Below, in pieces: positions 46,992 to 56,170 of a stretch of DNA of 64,000 bases. A program made the position numbers and the translations under genes. This stretch comes from Pseudomonas maumuensis. GTDB lineage: Bacteria; Pseudomonadota; Gammaproteobacteria; Pseudomonadales; Pseudomonadaceae. Location: contig NZ_CP077077.1 of NCBI RefSeq assembly GCF_019139675.1, forward strand, positions 4,712,001 to 4,776,000. The letters run 5' to 3'. A model generated the notes under the pieces. That model saw only the letters and a list, made by a program, of their open reading frames with translations, did no database searches and was not told the DNA's origin. Each line of letters begins with the position of its first letter. Positions within the stretch are counted from its first letter, which is position 1.

Positions 46992-47429
46992 GTGGAACAC
47001 TCGCTCCTTGTTTGGTTGCTACCGACCCTGGCCCTGGTTGTCGGTGTCGTCGTCGGTTTCGCGCTGGCCCGCCTGCTGCCCAACGCGGCACCGAGCAATA
47101 CCCAACGCCAGCTGGATGACATCCAGCAGCGCTTCGACAATTACCAGAACGAAGTGGTGACCCACTTCAACAGCACTGCCTCGCTGGTCAAGAAACTGAC
47201 CCAGAGCTACCAGGACGTGCAGGATCACCTGGCCGACGGCGCCAACCGTCTGGCCCTCGACGAGCTGACCCGCCAACGCCTGCTGGCCGCGCTGCACTCC
47301 GAAGCCGCGCAAGGCCCGCGCGATCGCCTGACGCCGCCGAAGGATACCGCCGAAGTGCCACGCGACTACGCACCGAAGTCGCCGAACTCGCCGGGCATGC
47401 TCGATGAGAGCTACGGGCTCAAGCGCTGA
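46992..47429 (+). CDS. zapG: Envelope/division protein ZapG (YhcB, DUF1043)
   Basis: A 145-residue protein with one N-terminal membrane helix (LLVWLLPTLALVVGVVVGFAL, about 5-25), a coiled coil (TQRQLDDIQQRFDNYQNEVV to about 100) and a disordered Pro-rich tail. E. coli ZapG links wall synthesis and division. GTG is used as start, with AGGAAGG just upstream; no ATG fits. It is divergent from trpS/zapE and followed by a terminator. Confidence 0.92.
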   Translation: MEHSLLVWLLPTLALVVGVVVGFALARLLPNAAPSNTQRQLDDIQQRFDNYQNEVVTHFNSTASLVKKLTQSYQDVQDHLADGANRLALDELTRQRLLAALHSEAAQGPRDRLTPPKDTAEVPRDYAPKSPNSPGMLDESYGLKR

Positions 47430-47444
47430 ATCGATGACATGAAG

Positions 47445-47468
47445 AAGGCCTCGCAAGAGGCCTTTTTT
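47445..47468. terminator. Terminator between convergent zapG and mdeB
   Basis: AAGGCCTC, GCAA and GAGGCCTT followed by a T run on the plus strand. A shorter T-rich tail on the minus strand may let it also end mdeB transcripts. Confidence 0.88.
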
Positions 47469-47518
47469 GTGGGCGTCTACTCGCCCTATCACCCCGCGAC
47501 TGGCCGACCCAGATCACC

Positions 47519-50209
47519 TCAGCGATACCAGGCCGCCCCCTCCTCGCCGATGCCATAAAGCACCCGCGCCTGCCCCAGCACATCCATCGGCAACATGCCC
47601 TGGCACACCAGCCCATGCAACGCTGCCAGCACTACGGCATACCGGTCCACCTCGAAAAGCCGTCGCAGCTGCTGGCGCGTATCGCTGCGCCCGAAACCAT
47701 CGGTGCCCAGGGTGGTATAGGGCGCCTGCACATACTCGGCGATCAACTGCGGCCAGGCGCGGACATAGTCGCTGGCCGCGATCACCGGGGCATCGCCGGA
47801 CAGGCAACGACGCACATGGCAATCCGCCTGCTGCCCGGTCATCGCCAGGCGTTGCGCATCCCTGGCCCCACGCGCCAGTTCGCTGAAGCTGGTGACGCTG
47901 AACACCTCACTGTCGACCTGCCAGTCACTGGCCAGCAACTCGCCGGCGGCAATCACCTCGCGCAGGATGGTGCCCGAACCCAACAAGCGCACCTGGCCAC
48001 GGGGTGTGCCCGAGGAATGCCGGGCAAAGCGATACATGCCTCGCAGTACATCGTCGTGCATGTCTTCGGGCAACGACGGCTGCGGGTAGTTTTCATTCAT
48101 CACCGCCACATAGTGGAACTCGTCCTGCAGCTCCACCAGCATGCGCCGCGCGGCATGGTCGAGGATCACCGCCAGCTCGCCGGCAAAGCACGGATCCCAG
48201 GCCCGACAGTTGGGCACCATCGACGCCATGACCAGGCTCGATCCATCTTGGTGCTGTAGCCCCTCGCCACCCAGCGTGGTGCGCCCTGCGGTAGCCCCCA
48301 GCAACAGGCCCCGGGCGCGCTGGTCGGCGGCGGCCCAGATCAGGTCGCCGACCCGCTGGAAGCCGAACATCGAGTAGTAGATGTACACCGGCAGCATCGG
48401 CTCGCCATGCACCGCGTAGGCGGTCGCTGCCGCGACCCATGAAGAGATCGCCCCGGCCTCGGTGATGCCCTCCTCCAGCAACTGGCCGTCCCGCGCCTCC
48501 TTGTAGACCAGCAACGAGCCAGCGTCCTCCGGCTCGTAGCGTTGCCCGTGGGGCGAATAGATGCCGATCTGGCGGAACAGGCTGGCCATGCCGAAGGTGC
48601 GCGCCTCGTCGGCAACAATCGGCACCACTCGCGGCCCCAACCCCGGCGCCTTGAGCCAGTTGCCCAGCAAGCGCACCGCGGCCATGGTGGTGGACATCTC
48701 CTTGCCCTCGGCGTGCAGGGCAAAACCGCCGAACGCCTCCAGTTCCGGCACGGGCAAGGTGGCGCAGTCGTTGCGCCGCAGCGGCAGCGGCCCACCCAGT
48801 GCCTGGCGGCGCTGGCGCAGATAGACCATCTCCGGGCTGTCTTCGGCCGGGCGATAGAAATGCAGTTGCTCCACCGCCTCATCCGACAACGGCAGATGGA
48901 AACGTTCGCGGAAGGCCAGCAGCGCCTGCACGTCGAGTTTCTTGGCCTGGTGCGCGGTCATCCGCGACTCGCCGGCACTGCTCATGCCATAGCCTTTCTT
49001 GGTCTTGGCCAGGATCACCGTTGGCCGGCCCTTGCAGGCCCTGGCGGCGGCATAGGCGGCATGCAGCTTGCGAAAATCATGACCACCGCGCTTGAGGGCG
49101 TTGATCTCTTCGGCGCTCATGTGTGCCACCAGGCGCTGCAAGGCCGGGTTCTGCTTGAAGAAGTGCTCGAGGTTGTAGCTGCCGTCCTTGGCGCCGAGGG
49201 TCTGGAACTGACCGTCGGGCGTCGCCGCCAACTGGCGCAGCAGCGCATGCTCGTGATCGCGGGCGAACAGTGCGTCCCACTCCGAGCCCCACAGCACCTT
49301 GATCACGTTCCAGCCGGCACCGCTGAACAACGCTTCGAGTTCCTGGATGATCTGGCCATTGCCGCGTACCGGGCCGTCCAGGCGCTGCAGGTTGCAGTTG
49401 ACGATGAAGGTCAGGTTATCCAAGCCTTCGCGGGCAGCCAGGGTCAGGCCGGCGGTCGACTCCGGCTCGTCCATCTCGCCATCGCCGAACACGCCCCAGA
49501 CATGCCGGGCAGAGGTGTCGAGCAGCCCGCGATGCTGCAGGTAGCGCATGAAGCGCGCCTGATAGATCGCATTGAGCGGGCCGATGCCCATGGAACCTGT
49601 GGGAAACTGCCAGAAGTCCGGCATCAGCCAAGGATGCGGATAGGAGCACAGCCCGTTGCCGCCGACCTCCTGCCGGTAGTTGGCCAGCTGTTCCTCGCTC
49701 AGGCGCCCTTCAAGAAATGCGCGGGCATAGATGCCAGGCGCCGAGTGCGGCTGGAAGAACACCAGGTCGCCGCTGCGCTGCACGCCACCGCCCTCGCCGC
49801 GAAAGAAATGCTGGAAGCCGACCTCGAAGATCTCCGCCGCCGAGGCGTAGCTGGCGATATGCCCGCCCAGCTCGCCATAGGCGTGGTTGGCCCGTACCAC
49901 CATGGCCAGTGCGTTCCAGCGCAGGATGCCGGTAATACGCTCGTCCAGCTCAAGATCGCCGGGATAAGCGCCCTGCTGCTCCACCGGCACGGTGTTGCGG
50001 TAGGCCGAGAAGGCCTGGGCCTCGCGTTCCAGGCCCAGCTCCAGGGCATGGGCCTGCAGGCGCTGCAGCAGGTAGCGGGCCCGCGCCGGGCCGCAGTGGG
50101 CCAGGGTCGAGGCCAGCGCCTCGCACCACTCGGCGGTTTCCGTTGGATCGCTGTCCAGGGCGGCATCAAGGGCCGTCAACGGCTCGTTCGGGTTCATCAT
50201 CGCTACCAT
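47519..50209 (-). CDS. mdeB: 2-ketobutyrate dehydrogenase E1 component (AceE-like)
   Basis: An 896-residue homodimeric thiamine-diphosphate E1 enzyme like pyruvate dehydrogenase AceE. The cofactor motif is GDGEMDEPES followed by NLTFIVNCNLQRLDGPVRGN. MdeB in P. putida oxidises 2-ketobutyrate released from methionine by MdeA, matching its location 24 bases after mdeA. No E2 or E3 gene is present, so it must borrow those of pyruvate dehydrogenase. GAGG stands 8 bases before the ATG. AceE itself is the alternative identity, but the context favours MdeB. Confidence 0.9.
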   Translation of the reverse strand: MVAMMNPNEPLTALDAALDSDPTETAEWCEALASTLAHCGPARARYLLQRLQAHALELGLEREAQAFSAYRNTVPVEQQGAYPGDLELDERITGILRWNALAMVVRANHAYGELGGHIASYASAAEIFEVGFQHFFRGEGGGVQRSGDLVFFQPHSAPGIYARAFLEGRLSEEQLANYRQEVGGNGLCSYPHPWLMPDFWQFPTGSMGIGPLNAIYQARFMRYLQHRGLLDTSARHVWGVFGDGEMDEPESTAGLTLAAREGLDNLTFIVNCNLQRLDGPVRGNGQIIQELEALFSGAGWNVIKVLWGSEWDALFARDHEHALLRQLAATPDGQFQTLGAKDGSYNLEHFFKQNPALQRLVAHMSAEEINALKRGGHDFRKLHAAYAAARACKGRPTVILAKTKKGYGMSSAGESRMTAHQAKKLDVQALLAFRERFHLPLSDEAVEQLHFYRPAEDSPEMVYLRQRRQALGGPLPLRRNDCATLPVPELEAFGGFALHAEGKEMSTTMAAVRLLGNWLKAPGLGPRVVPIVADEARTFGMASLFRQIGIYSPHGQRYEPEDAGSLLVYKEARDGQLLEEGITEAGAISSWVAAATAYAVHGEPMLPVYIYYSMFGFQRVGDLIWAAADQRARGLLLGATAGRTTLGGEGLQHQDGSSLVMASMVPNCRAWDPCFAGELAVILDHAARRMLVELQDEFHYVAVMNENYPQPSLPEDMHDDVLRGMYRFARHSSGTPRGQVRLLGSGTILREVIAAGELLASDWQVDSEVFSVTSFSELARGARDAQRLAMTGQQADCHVRRCLSGDAPVIAASDYVRAWPQLIAEYVQAPYTTLGTDGFGRSDTRQQLRRLFEVDRYAVVLAALHGLVCQGMLPMDVLGQARVLYGIGEEGAAWYR

Positions 50210-50233
50210 CGCGCAGGCCTCGTCCGTGGCGAT

Positions 50234-51430
50234 TCAGGCACAGGCCTTCAGGGCCTGGGTAATGTCGGCAAGCAGGTCGTCGATGTCTTCCAGCCCCACC
50301 GACAGACGCACCAGTCCTTCCGAGATGCCATGCTCGGCACGCTCCTGCTGGGTATAGCTGGAGTGAGTCATGCTCGCCGGGTGCTGGGCCAGCGACTCGG
50401 CATCGCCCAGGCTCACCGCGCGGCTGAACAGCTCCAGGGCGTTCATGAAACGGCGCCCGGCTTCGATCCCACCCTTCAGCTCGAAGGCGATCATGCCGCC
50501 CGGCAGGCGCATCTGCCGTTTGGCCAGCGCGTACTGCGGGAAGGATGGCAAGCCTGGGTAATGCAGCAACTCGACCTGTGGCTGCTGCGCCAGGAACTCG
50601 GCCACCTGCTGGGCATTGGCGCAGTGGCGGTCCATGCGCAGGGCCAGGGTCTTGATGCCGCGCATCAACAGCGAGGCGTCGTGGGGCGAGAGCACGGCGC
50701 CGGTCATGTCCTTGAGCCCTTCCAGGCGGATGCGGTCGATCAGCGCCTTGCGCCCGACTACCAGCCCGGCAGTGATGTCACCATGCCCGGACAGGTACTT
50801 GGTGGCCGAATGCACCACCAGGTCGACGCCCAGTTCCAGCGGGCGCTGCAGGTAGGGTGTGCAGTAGGTGTTGTCGACCACGATGCTCAGGTCATGGCCC
50901 TGGGCAGCCTCGACCACCGCGGCGATATCCACCAGCTGCATGTTGGGATTGGCCGGCGACTCGAAGTAGATCATCCGCGTCTTGGCGGTGATCGCGGCCT
51001 TGAGTGCCGGGATATCGTTGAGGTCGACATGGCGGATCTTCACGCCGAACTCGCCGATGCCGTGGTGCAGGTAGGCGAAGGTGCAGCCATACAGGGTGCT
51101 GCCGACGATCAGCTCGTCACCCGGGCGTAGCAGGGTCCATAGCGTGGCGGTGATTGCGCCCATCCCGGAGGCCAGCGCCAGCCCGGCCTCGCCGCCTTCG
51201 AGCGACGCCATGCGTTGCTCCAGCAGGGCCAGCGTCGGGTTGGAAATACGGCTGTAGAAGTGCCCCGGCTCTTCGCCGGCGAAGCACGCGGCGCCGTACT
51301 CGACAGTCGGAAAAGCATAGGTGGCGGTCTGGTAGACCGGCGGCACCAGCGCGCCGCCGTGGGACATCGGGTCATAGCCATGGTGAATGGCCCGGGTGGA
51401 GAAACCGGTGTTGTTGTTGGAGTCGCGCAT
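50234..51430 (-). CDS. mdeA: L-methionine gamma-lyase
   Basis: A 398-residue PLP enzyme, the exact length of the P. putida enzyme and nearly the same sequence. The PLP lysine is Lys211 in SATKYLSGHGD, and Tyr114 and Cys116 (TLYGCTFA) are the residues that distinguish methionine gamma-lyase from cystathionine enzymes. It splits methionine into methanethiol, ammonia and 2-ketobutyrate. First gene of mdeAB, with an AGAGG site, divergent from its regulator gene mdeR. Confidence 0.95.
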   Translation of the reverse strand: MRDSNNNTGFSTRAIHHGYDPMSHGGALVPPVYQTATYAFPTVEYGAACFAGEEPGHFYSRISNPTLALLEQRMASLEGGEAGLALASGMGAITATLWTLLRPGDELIVGSTLYGCTFAYLHHGIGEFGVKIRHVDLNDIPALKAAITAKTRMIYFESPANPNMQLVDIAAVVEAAQGHDLSIVVDNTYCTPYLQRPLELGVDLVVHSATKYLSGHGDITAGLVVGRKALIDRIRLEGLKDMTGAVLSPHDASLLMRGIKTLALRMDRHCANAQQVAEFLAQQPQVELLHYPGLPSFPQYALAKRQMRLPGGMIAFELKGGIEAGRRFMNALELFSRAVSLGDAESLAQHPASMTHSSYTQQERAEHGISEGLVRLSVGLEDIDDLLADITQALKACA

Positions 51431-51557
51431 GGCAACAGCCTCTTGTGGTTTGTTATAAGCTTATGCCACCAAGCTGCCGCGCTTTTTCCAAACTTGCCCA
51501 CGCAATCAGGCATGTTTTGAAAGAAAAACAACAAAAATAAAAACAGGAGGGCAAGAT
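51431..51557. promoter_or_regulatory. mdeA-mdeR divergent control region
   Basis: A 127-base AT-rich gap with A/T tracts (AAAGAAAAACAACAAAAATAAAAAC) phased near the mdeR start and a TATAAGCTTATG palindrome-like site near mdeA. Lrp-type regulators favour such bendable sequences. No strong sigma-70 promoter for mdeA is visible, in line with activation by MdeR. Confidence 0.55.
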
Positions 51558-52037
51558 ATGCCTTCAGCTCTCGACCGTACCGACCGCGCCCTGCTCGCCG
51601 CCCTGCAGGACAACGCCCGCCTGACCGTTTCCGAGCTCGCCGACCAGGTCGCCCTGACCACCTCGCCCTGCTGGCGGCGGGTCAAGTTGCTCGAGGACAA
51701 CGGCTACATCACCGGCTACCAGGCCATTCTTTCGCCCAAGTCACTGGGCTTCGGGGTGACCGCGTTCGTCAGCATCATGATGGACTCGCACACCAAGGAA
51801 ATGGCCCTGGCGTTCGAGAAACGGCTGATGGAGATCCCCGAGATCGTCGCCTGCCACAACATTTCCGGGCGCTATGATTTTTTGCTGGAGATCCTGGCGC
51901 GGGACCTGGAATCGTTTGGCGAATTCACCCGGGAGGTGCTGCAGCGGTTGCCGGGGGTGAAGGAGATCTATTCGAGCTTTTCGTACAAGGCGGTGAAAGA
52001 GCGGCGGGTGATTCCGGTGTCGGAGAAGCATATCTAA
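51558..52037 (+). CDS. mdeR: Lrp/AsnC-family regulator of methionine catabolism
   Basis: A 159-residue protein with an N-terminal winged helix (LTVSELADQVALTTSPCWRR near residues 22-42) and the C-terminal RAM ligand domain (ITGYQAILSPKSLGFGVTAF; CHNISGRYDFLLEILARDLE). MdeR activates mdeAB in P. putida. AGGAGG stands before the ATG. Divergence from mdeA fits that role. The effector cannot be read from the sequence. Confidence 0.92.
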   Translation: MPSALDRTDRALLAALQDNARLTVSELADQVALTTSPCWRRVKLLEDNGYITGYQAILSPKSLGFGVTAFVSIMMDSHTKEMALAFEKRLMEIPEIVACHNISGRYDFLLEILARDLESFGEFTREVLQRLPGVKEIYSSFSYKAVKERRVIPVSEKHI

Positions 52038-52084
52038 GGCCGCAAAGCAGCCCCAAAATCCTGCCTACCGACGTCATACAAATG

Positions 52085-52110
52085 AAAAACCCCGCCGAAG
52101 CGGGGTTTTT
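52085..52110. terminator. Bidirectional terminator between mdeR and cysNC
   Basis: AAACCCCGC and GCGGGGTTT pair around CGAA, with A and T runs on the two sides, between two convergent genes. Confidence 0.9.
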
Positions 52111-52126
52111 CACATCAGGCAATCAA

Positions 52127-54028
52127 TCAGATCGCCCCACGCTGACGCAGCACATCCAGCACCAGCTTCACGCCTTCATCGACGCTGACCGACTGGGTGT
52201 CGATCACCAGGTCCGCATCCAGCGGCACATCGAACGGGAAGCTCTCGCCCGGGATGTTGTCGCCACCGGCGGCGTACAGGCCCTGCGGGTCACGCTCGCG
52301 GCAGGCCAGCGGCGATGCCTGGACGTAGACCGTCACCAGACGCTCCTTGCCGATCAGCGCCTTGGCCTGTTCGCGGCCTTCGGCGTCCGGGGCCACAAAT
52401 GCAGCCAGGGTCAGCAGGCCGGCTTCGTTGAACTGGCGCGCCACATGGGCGGCGCGGCGCCAGTTCTCGGTGCGCCCGGCGCGATCCTGCGGCAGGCCCT
52501 TGTTCAGGTCGTGACGCAGGTTCTGGCCGTCGAGCACGTAGACGGCACGGCCCATGTCGAACAGCTTGCGCTCCACGGCGTAGGCCAGGGTGCTCTTGCC
52601 GGCGCCCGACAGGCCGCTGAACAGCACGGTGGCTGGCTGCTGGCCGAAGCGCAGCGCGCGCTCTTCGGTGGACACATGGGCCAGCTTGCCGTGTTGGCCA
52701 GTGCCGCCGTGTGGCAGGACCGGCGGGGCGATGATCATGCCGGCGCCGACGGTGCCGTTGGTCAGGCGGTCGATGACGATGAATGCGCCGGTGGTGCGGT
52801 TGCTCTCGTAACCGTCCAGGGCGATGGCGCTGTCCAGGGCGACCTTGACCCGGCCGATCTCGTTGAGTTGCAGCGCGCTGGCGGCGCCCTGCTCCAGGGT
52901 GTTCACATCGACCTTGTGGCTGATGCTGGCGATCGAGCCCGGCACATAGCTGGTGGCGCGCTTGATGTCGTACTTCTTGCCCGGAAGCATCGGCTCCTCG
53001 GCCATCCACACCAGCATGGCGTCGAACTGGTCGGCCACCGTTGGGACATTGTCGGCATGCACCAGCAGGTCGCCACGGGAGATGTCGATCTCGTCTTCCA
53101 TGGTAAGGGTCACCGCCTGGCCAGGCCCGGCGTTCTCCAGTTCACCTTCGTAGGTGACGATGGACTTGACCCGGCTGCTCTTGCCCGACGGCAGCACGAC
53201 GATCTCGTCGCCCTTGTGCACCACGCCACCGGCGATGGTGCCGGCGAAGCCGCGGAAGTTGAGGTTCGGGCGGTTGACGTACTGCACCGGGAAACGCAGG
53301 TCGGTGACATTGCGGTCGGCGGCGATCTCGACAGTCTCGAGGATCTCCATCAACGCCGGGCCCGTGTACCACGGCGAACGCTCGCTGCGGTTGACCACGT
53401 TGTCGCCCTTGAGCGCCGACATCGGCACGAAGTGCAGGCTGCTCGGCTTGAGGTCGATGCCCTCGGCGAACTTCAGGTAGTCGGCCTTGATCGACTCGAA
53501 GACCTGCTCGTCGAAGCCCTTGAGGTCCATCTTGTTGACCGCGACGACGATGTGCTTGATGCCCAGCAGGGAGGCGATGTAGCTGTGCCGGCGGGTCTGG
53601 GTCTGCACGCCGTAGCGGGCGTCGACCAGGATGATCGCCAGGTCGCAGGTCGAGGCGCCGGTGGCCATGTTGCGGGTGTACTGCTCGTGGCCCGGGGTGT
53701 CGGCGATGATGAACTTGCGCTTGGCGGTGGAGAAGTAGCGGTAGGCGACATCGATGGTGATGCCCTGCTCGCGCTCGGCCTGCAGGCCGTCGACCAGCAG
53801 CGCCAGGTCGACTTCCTCGCCGGTGGTGCCGGACTTCTTCGAGTCACGGGTGATGGCCTCGAGGTGGTCCTCGTAGATCATCTTCGAATCGTGCAGCAGG
53901 CGCCCGATCAGGGTGCTCTTGCCGTCGTCCACGTTGCCGCAGGTGAGGAAACGCAGCAGTTCTTTGCGCTCGTGCTGAGCCAGATAAGCGAGGATGTCTT
54001 CGCTGATCAAATCGGATTGGTGCGACAT
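52127..54028 (-). CDS. cysN: Bifunctional sulfate adenylyltransferase subunit 1/adenylylsulfate kinase
   Basis: A 633-residue fusion. The N-terminal CysN GTPase shows GNVDDGKST (31-39), [12 protein letters not shown] and VNKMDLKGF; the C-terminal CysC kinase has its P-loop GLSGAGKST around Lys478. With CysD it makes APS from sulfate at the cost of GTP, then phosphorylates it to PAPS. The start at 54028 is chosen because the longer frame enters cysD. cysD lies 16 bases upstream. The fused form is the standard in pseudomonads. Confidence 0.97.
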   Translation of the reverse strand: MSHQSDLISEDILAYLAQHERKELLRFLTCGNVDDGKSTLIGRLLHDSKMIYEDHLEAITRDSKKSGTTGEEVDLALLVDGLQAEREQGITIDVAYRYFSTAKRKFIIADTPGHEQYTRNMATGASTCDLAIILVDARYGVQTQTRRHSYIASLLGIKHIVVAVNKMDLKGFDEQVFESIKADYLKFAEGIDLKPSSLHFVPMSALKGDNVVNRSERSPWYTGPALMEILETVEIAADRNVTDLRFPVQYVNRPNLNFRGFAGTIAGGVVHKGDEIVVLPSGKSSRVKSIVTYEGELENAGPGQAVTLTMEDEIDISRGDLLVHADNVPTVADQFDAMLVWMAEEPMLPGKKYDIKRATSYVPGSIASISHKVDVNTLEQGAASALQLNEIGRVKVALDSAIALDGYESNRTTGAFIVIDRLTNGTVGAGMIIAPPVLPHGGTGQHGKLAHVSTEERALRFGQQPATVLFSGLSGAGKSTLAYAVERKLFDMGRAVYVLDGQNLRHDLNKGLPQDRAGRTENWRRAAHVARQFNEAGLLTLAAFVAPDAEGREQAKALIGKERLVTVYVQASPLACRERDPQGLYAAGGDNIPGESFPFDVPLDADLVIDTQSVSVDEGVKLVLDVLRQRGAI

Positions 54029-54044
54029 GGAGTAACCCTGAAAA

Positions 54045-54962
54045 TTAGAAGTAGCCCTGACGTTTCTTGTCTTCCATGGAGCCTGCGCCATCGTGGTCGA
54101 TGACCCGGCCCTGACGCTCGGAAGTCCGCGTCAGAAGCATTTCCTGGATGATGTCGGTCAGCGTTTCGGCTTCGGACTCGACCGCACCCGTCAACGGGTA
54201 GCAGCCCAGGGTACGGAAACGCACCTTCTTCTTGACGATGCGCGCCTTCTCTTCCTCGGAGAGGTGCTCGAGGATGCGCTCGTCGTCGATCATGATCAGG
54301 GTGCCGTTCTTCTCGATCACTTCACGCTCGGCGGCGAAGTACAGCGGCACGATCGGGATGCCTTCGAGGTAGATGTACTGCCAGATGTCCAGCTCGGTCC
54401 AGTTCGACAGCGGGAACACGCGGATCGACTCGCCCTTGTTGACCTTGCCGTTGTAGATGTTCCACAGCTCCGGGCGCTGGTTCTTAGGGTCCCAGCGGTG
54501 CTTGCTGTCACGGAACGAGTAGACGCGCTCCTTGGCCCGAGACTTCTCTTCATCGCGGCGCGCGCCACCGAAGGCGGCGTCGAAGCCGTGCTTGTCCAGC
54601 GCCTGCTTCAGGCCCTGGGTCTTCATGATATCGGTGTGCTTGGAACTGCCATGGGTGAACGGGTTGATGCCCTGCGCCACACCCTCGGGGTTGACGTGGG
54701 TGATCAGCTCCAGGCCCATATCTTCGACCATCTTGTCGCGGAAGCGGTACATCTCCTGGAACTTCCACTGGGTGTCGACGTGCATCACCGGGAACGGCAG
54801 CTTGCCCGGGAAGAACGCTTTGCGCGCCAGGTGCAGCATGACCGCGGAATCCTTGCCGATCGAGTACAGCATCACCGGGTTGTCGAACTCGGCGGCCACC
54901 TCGCGGATGATGTGGATGCTCTCCGCCTCCAGCTGTTTCAAGTGCGTCAGATTGTCGACCAT
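54045..54962 (-). CDS. cysD: Sulfate adenylyltransferase subunit 2
   Basis: A 305-residue PP-loop ATPase: [17 protein letters not shown] binds [15 protein letters not shown] and [20 protein letters not shown] are conserved, and [14 protein letters not shown] is near the end. It forms APS with CysN. First gene of the cysDNC operon. The 240 bases upstream hold a weak -10 (TAGAAT at 55042-55037 on minus) and a small leader hairpin (ACGGCC/GGCCGT); control by CysB is likely from family knowledge. Confidence 0.97.
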   Translation of the reverse strand: MVDNLTHLKQLEAESIHIIREVAAEFDNPVMLYSIGKDSAVMLHLARKAFFPGKLPFPVMHVDTQWKFQEMYRFRDKMVEDMGLELITHVNPEGVAQGINPFTHGSSKHTDIMKTQGLKQALDKHGFDAAFGGARRDEEKSRAKERVYSFRDSKHRWDPKNQRPELWNIYNGKVNKGESIRVFPLSNWTELDIWQYIYLEGIPIVPLYFAAEREVIEKNGTLIMIDDERILEHLSEEEKARIVKKKVRFRTLGCYPLTGAVESEAETLTDIIQEMLLTRTSERQGRVIDHDGAGSMEDKKRQGYF

Positions 54963-55105
54963 GGCTACTCACGAAAAACGATCTTATGGACGGCCTGCGG
55001 GCCGTGTTCGAGCGAGCCACTTTATCACAGCACCTGATTCTATTTAGGAGGCTGCCTAGATCGAAACAATCTAACGATATGACTGGGGGTTTGGGGCATC
55101 TTCAC

Positions 55106-55198
55106 GGCCCAATCGCCGGCAAGCCGGCTCCCACAATGACAGCGCTGCCCCTGAGAATGGCGCTATCCCTGTGGGAGCCGGCTTGCCGGCGATTGGCC
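55106..55198. repeat. Paired REP palindrome (type 1/type 1)
   Basis: Arms 55106-55135 and 55170-55198 are inverted copies (GGCCCAATCGCCGGCAAGCC against GGCTTGCCGGCGATTGGCC) differing by one missing base, around a 34-base spacer. It lies in the gap between cysD and ybgI. Confidence 0.88.
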
Positions 55199-55205
55199 AT
55201 TAACG

Positions 55206-55964
55206 CTAGATCGGGTTGGGGCAATCGATGAACAAATGCTCCAGCGCAAACCGCCGCGCCAGGTAATCACCCAAGGCCTGCACGCCATAGCGCTCGGTGG
55301 CGTGGTGGCCGGCAGCGATGAAGCTGACGCCGTTCTCGCGGGCACTGTGGAAGGTCTGCTCCGACGCCTCGCCACTGATGAACAGGTCGACCCCCGCGGC
55401 GATGGCGGTGTCGATGTAGCCCTGCCCGCCCCCGGTGCACCAACCGACCCGGCGGATCATCTGCTCACCCTCGATGAGCAGCGGCTCACGCCCCAGCGCC
55501 TCCTGTACACGGCGGGCGAAATCCCGCGCCGATACCGGTTCGGCCAGCGAACCGACCAGGCCGACCACCTTGGGATTGTCCGGGTCCAAGGGGCCTTCGA
55601 CGGTGATATCCAGCTGGCGCGCCAACTGCACGTTGTTGCCCACCTCCGGATGCACGTCCAGCGGCAGGTGGAAGGCCAGCAGGCTGATGTCGTGCTTGAG
55701 CAAAGTTTTCAAGCGCCGCTGCTTGATGCCGGTGACGCAGGGGTTTTCGCCCTTCCAGAAGTAGCCGTGATGGACCAGTACCAGATCAGCCTCGGCCTCG
55801 ACTGCGGCGTCCAGCAGCGCCTGGCTGGCGGTCACGCCGCTGACGATGCGGCTGACCTGGGGGCGGCCCTCGACCTGCAGGCCATTGGGGCAGTAATCCT
55901 GGATCCTCGCGCTGGCCAGGTAGCGCTCGGCTTCCTCGACCAGGGTATTGAGGGCTACGGCCAT
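55206..55964 (-). CDS. ybgI: Nif3-like dinuclear metal-centre protein (YbgI)
   Basis: A 252-residue Nif3/DUF34 protein. Metal ligands appear as the His pair in VLVHHGYFWKG, the Asp/His pair in LAFHLPLDVHPEVG, and AAGHHATERYG near the C-terminus. YPNG-type DYCPNGLQVEG is a family signature. The family binds two metals in a hexameric ring; it has been suggested to act in GTP cyclohydrolase-like or tRNA-related chemistry, but the role is unproven. Divergent from algW. Confidence 0.93.
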   Translation of the reverse strand: MAVALNTLVEEAERYLASARIQDYCPNGLQVEGRPQVSRIVSGVTASQALLDAAVEAEADLVLVHHGYFWKGENPCVTGIKQRRLKTLLKHDISLLAFHLPLDVHPEVGNNVQLARQLDITVEGPLDPDNPKVVGLVGSLAEPVSARDFARRVQEALGREPLLIEGEQMIRRVGWCTGGGQGYIDTAIAAGVDLFISGEASEQTFHSARENGVSFIAAGHHATERYGVQALGDYLARRFALEHLFIDCPNPI

Positions 55965-56002
55965 GAAAAATCTCCTCGAATTCGGCGTTGCGGCGGGCGT
56001 CA

Positions 56003-56030
56003 GGCCCTATAATGGCCGCCATTATGGGCC
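56003..56030. promoter_or_regulatory. Near-perfect dyad around TATAAT between ybgI and algW
   Basis: GGCCCTATAATGGC and its complement GCCATTATGGGCC (one base short) face each other at 56003-56030. TATAAT at 56008-56013 is an ideal -10 for algW and the mirror CATTAT could serve ybgI. No good -35 is seen. The 206-base gap holds no gene. Confidence 0.45.
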
Positions 56031-56170
56031 GTCGCCGGCGCGGGGGAAACCGCTGGCGAGCGCTCGGGGTGTCCAGCCATCGCCGTTCGGTTTCTTCAGG
56101 TGTATGATCGCGCCCGCTCGCGCCCCGGGCCACATTGACACGGCCCCCGCCCTACTCCCAGGATCGATTC

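Noticed and set aside
48542..51130. An 862-codon open frame on the plus strand opposite mdeB and mdeA
   Set aside because: Antisense shadow of two well-identified enzymes.
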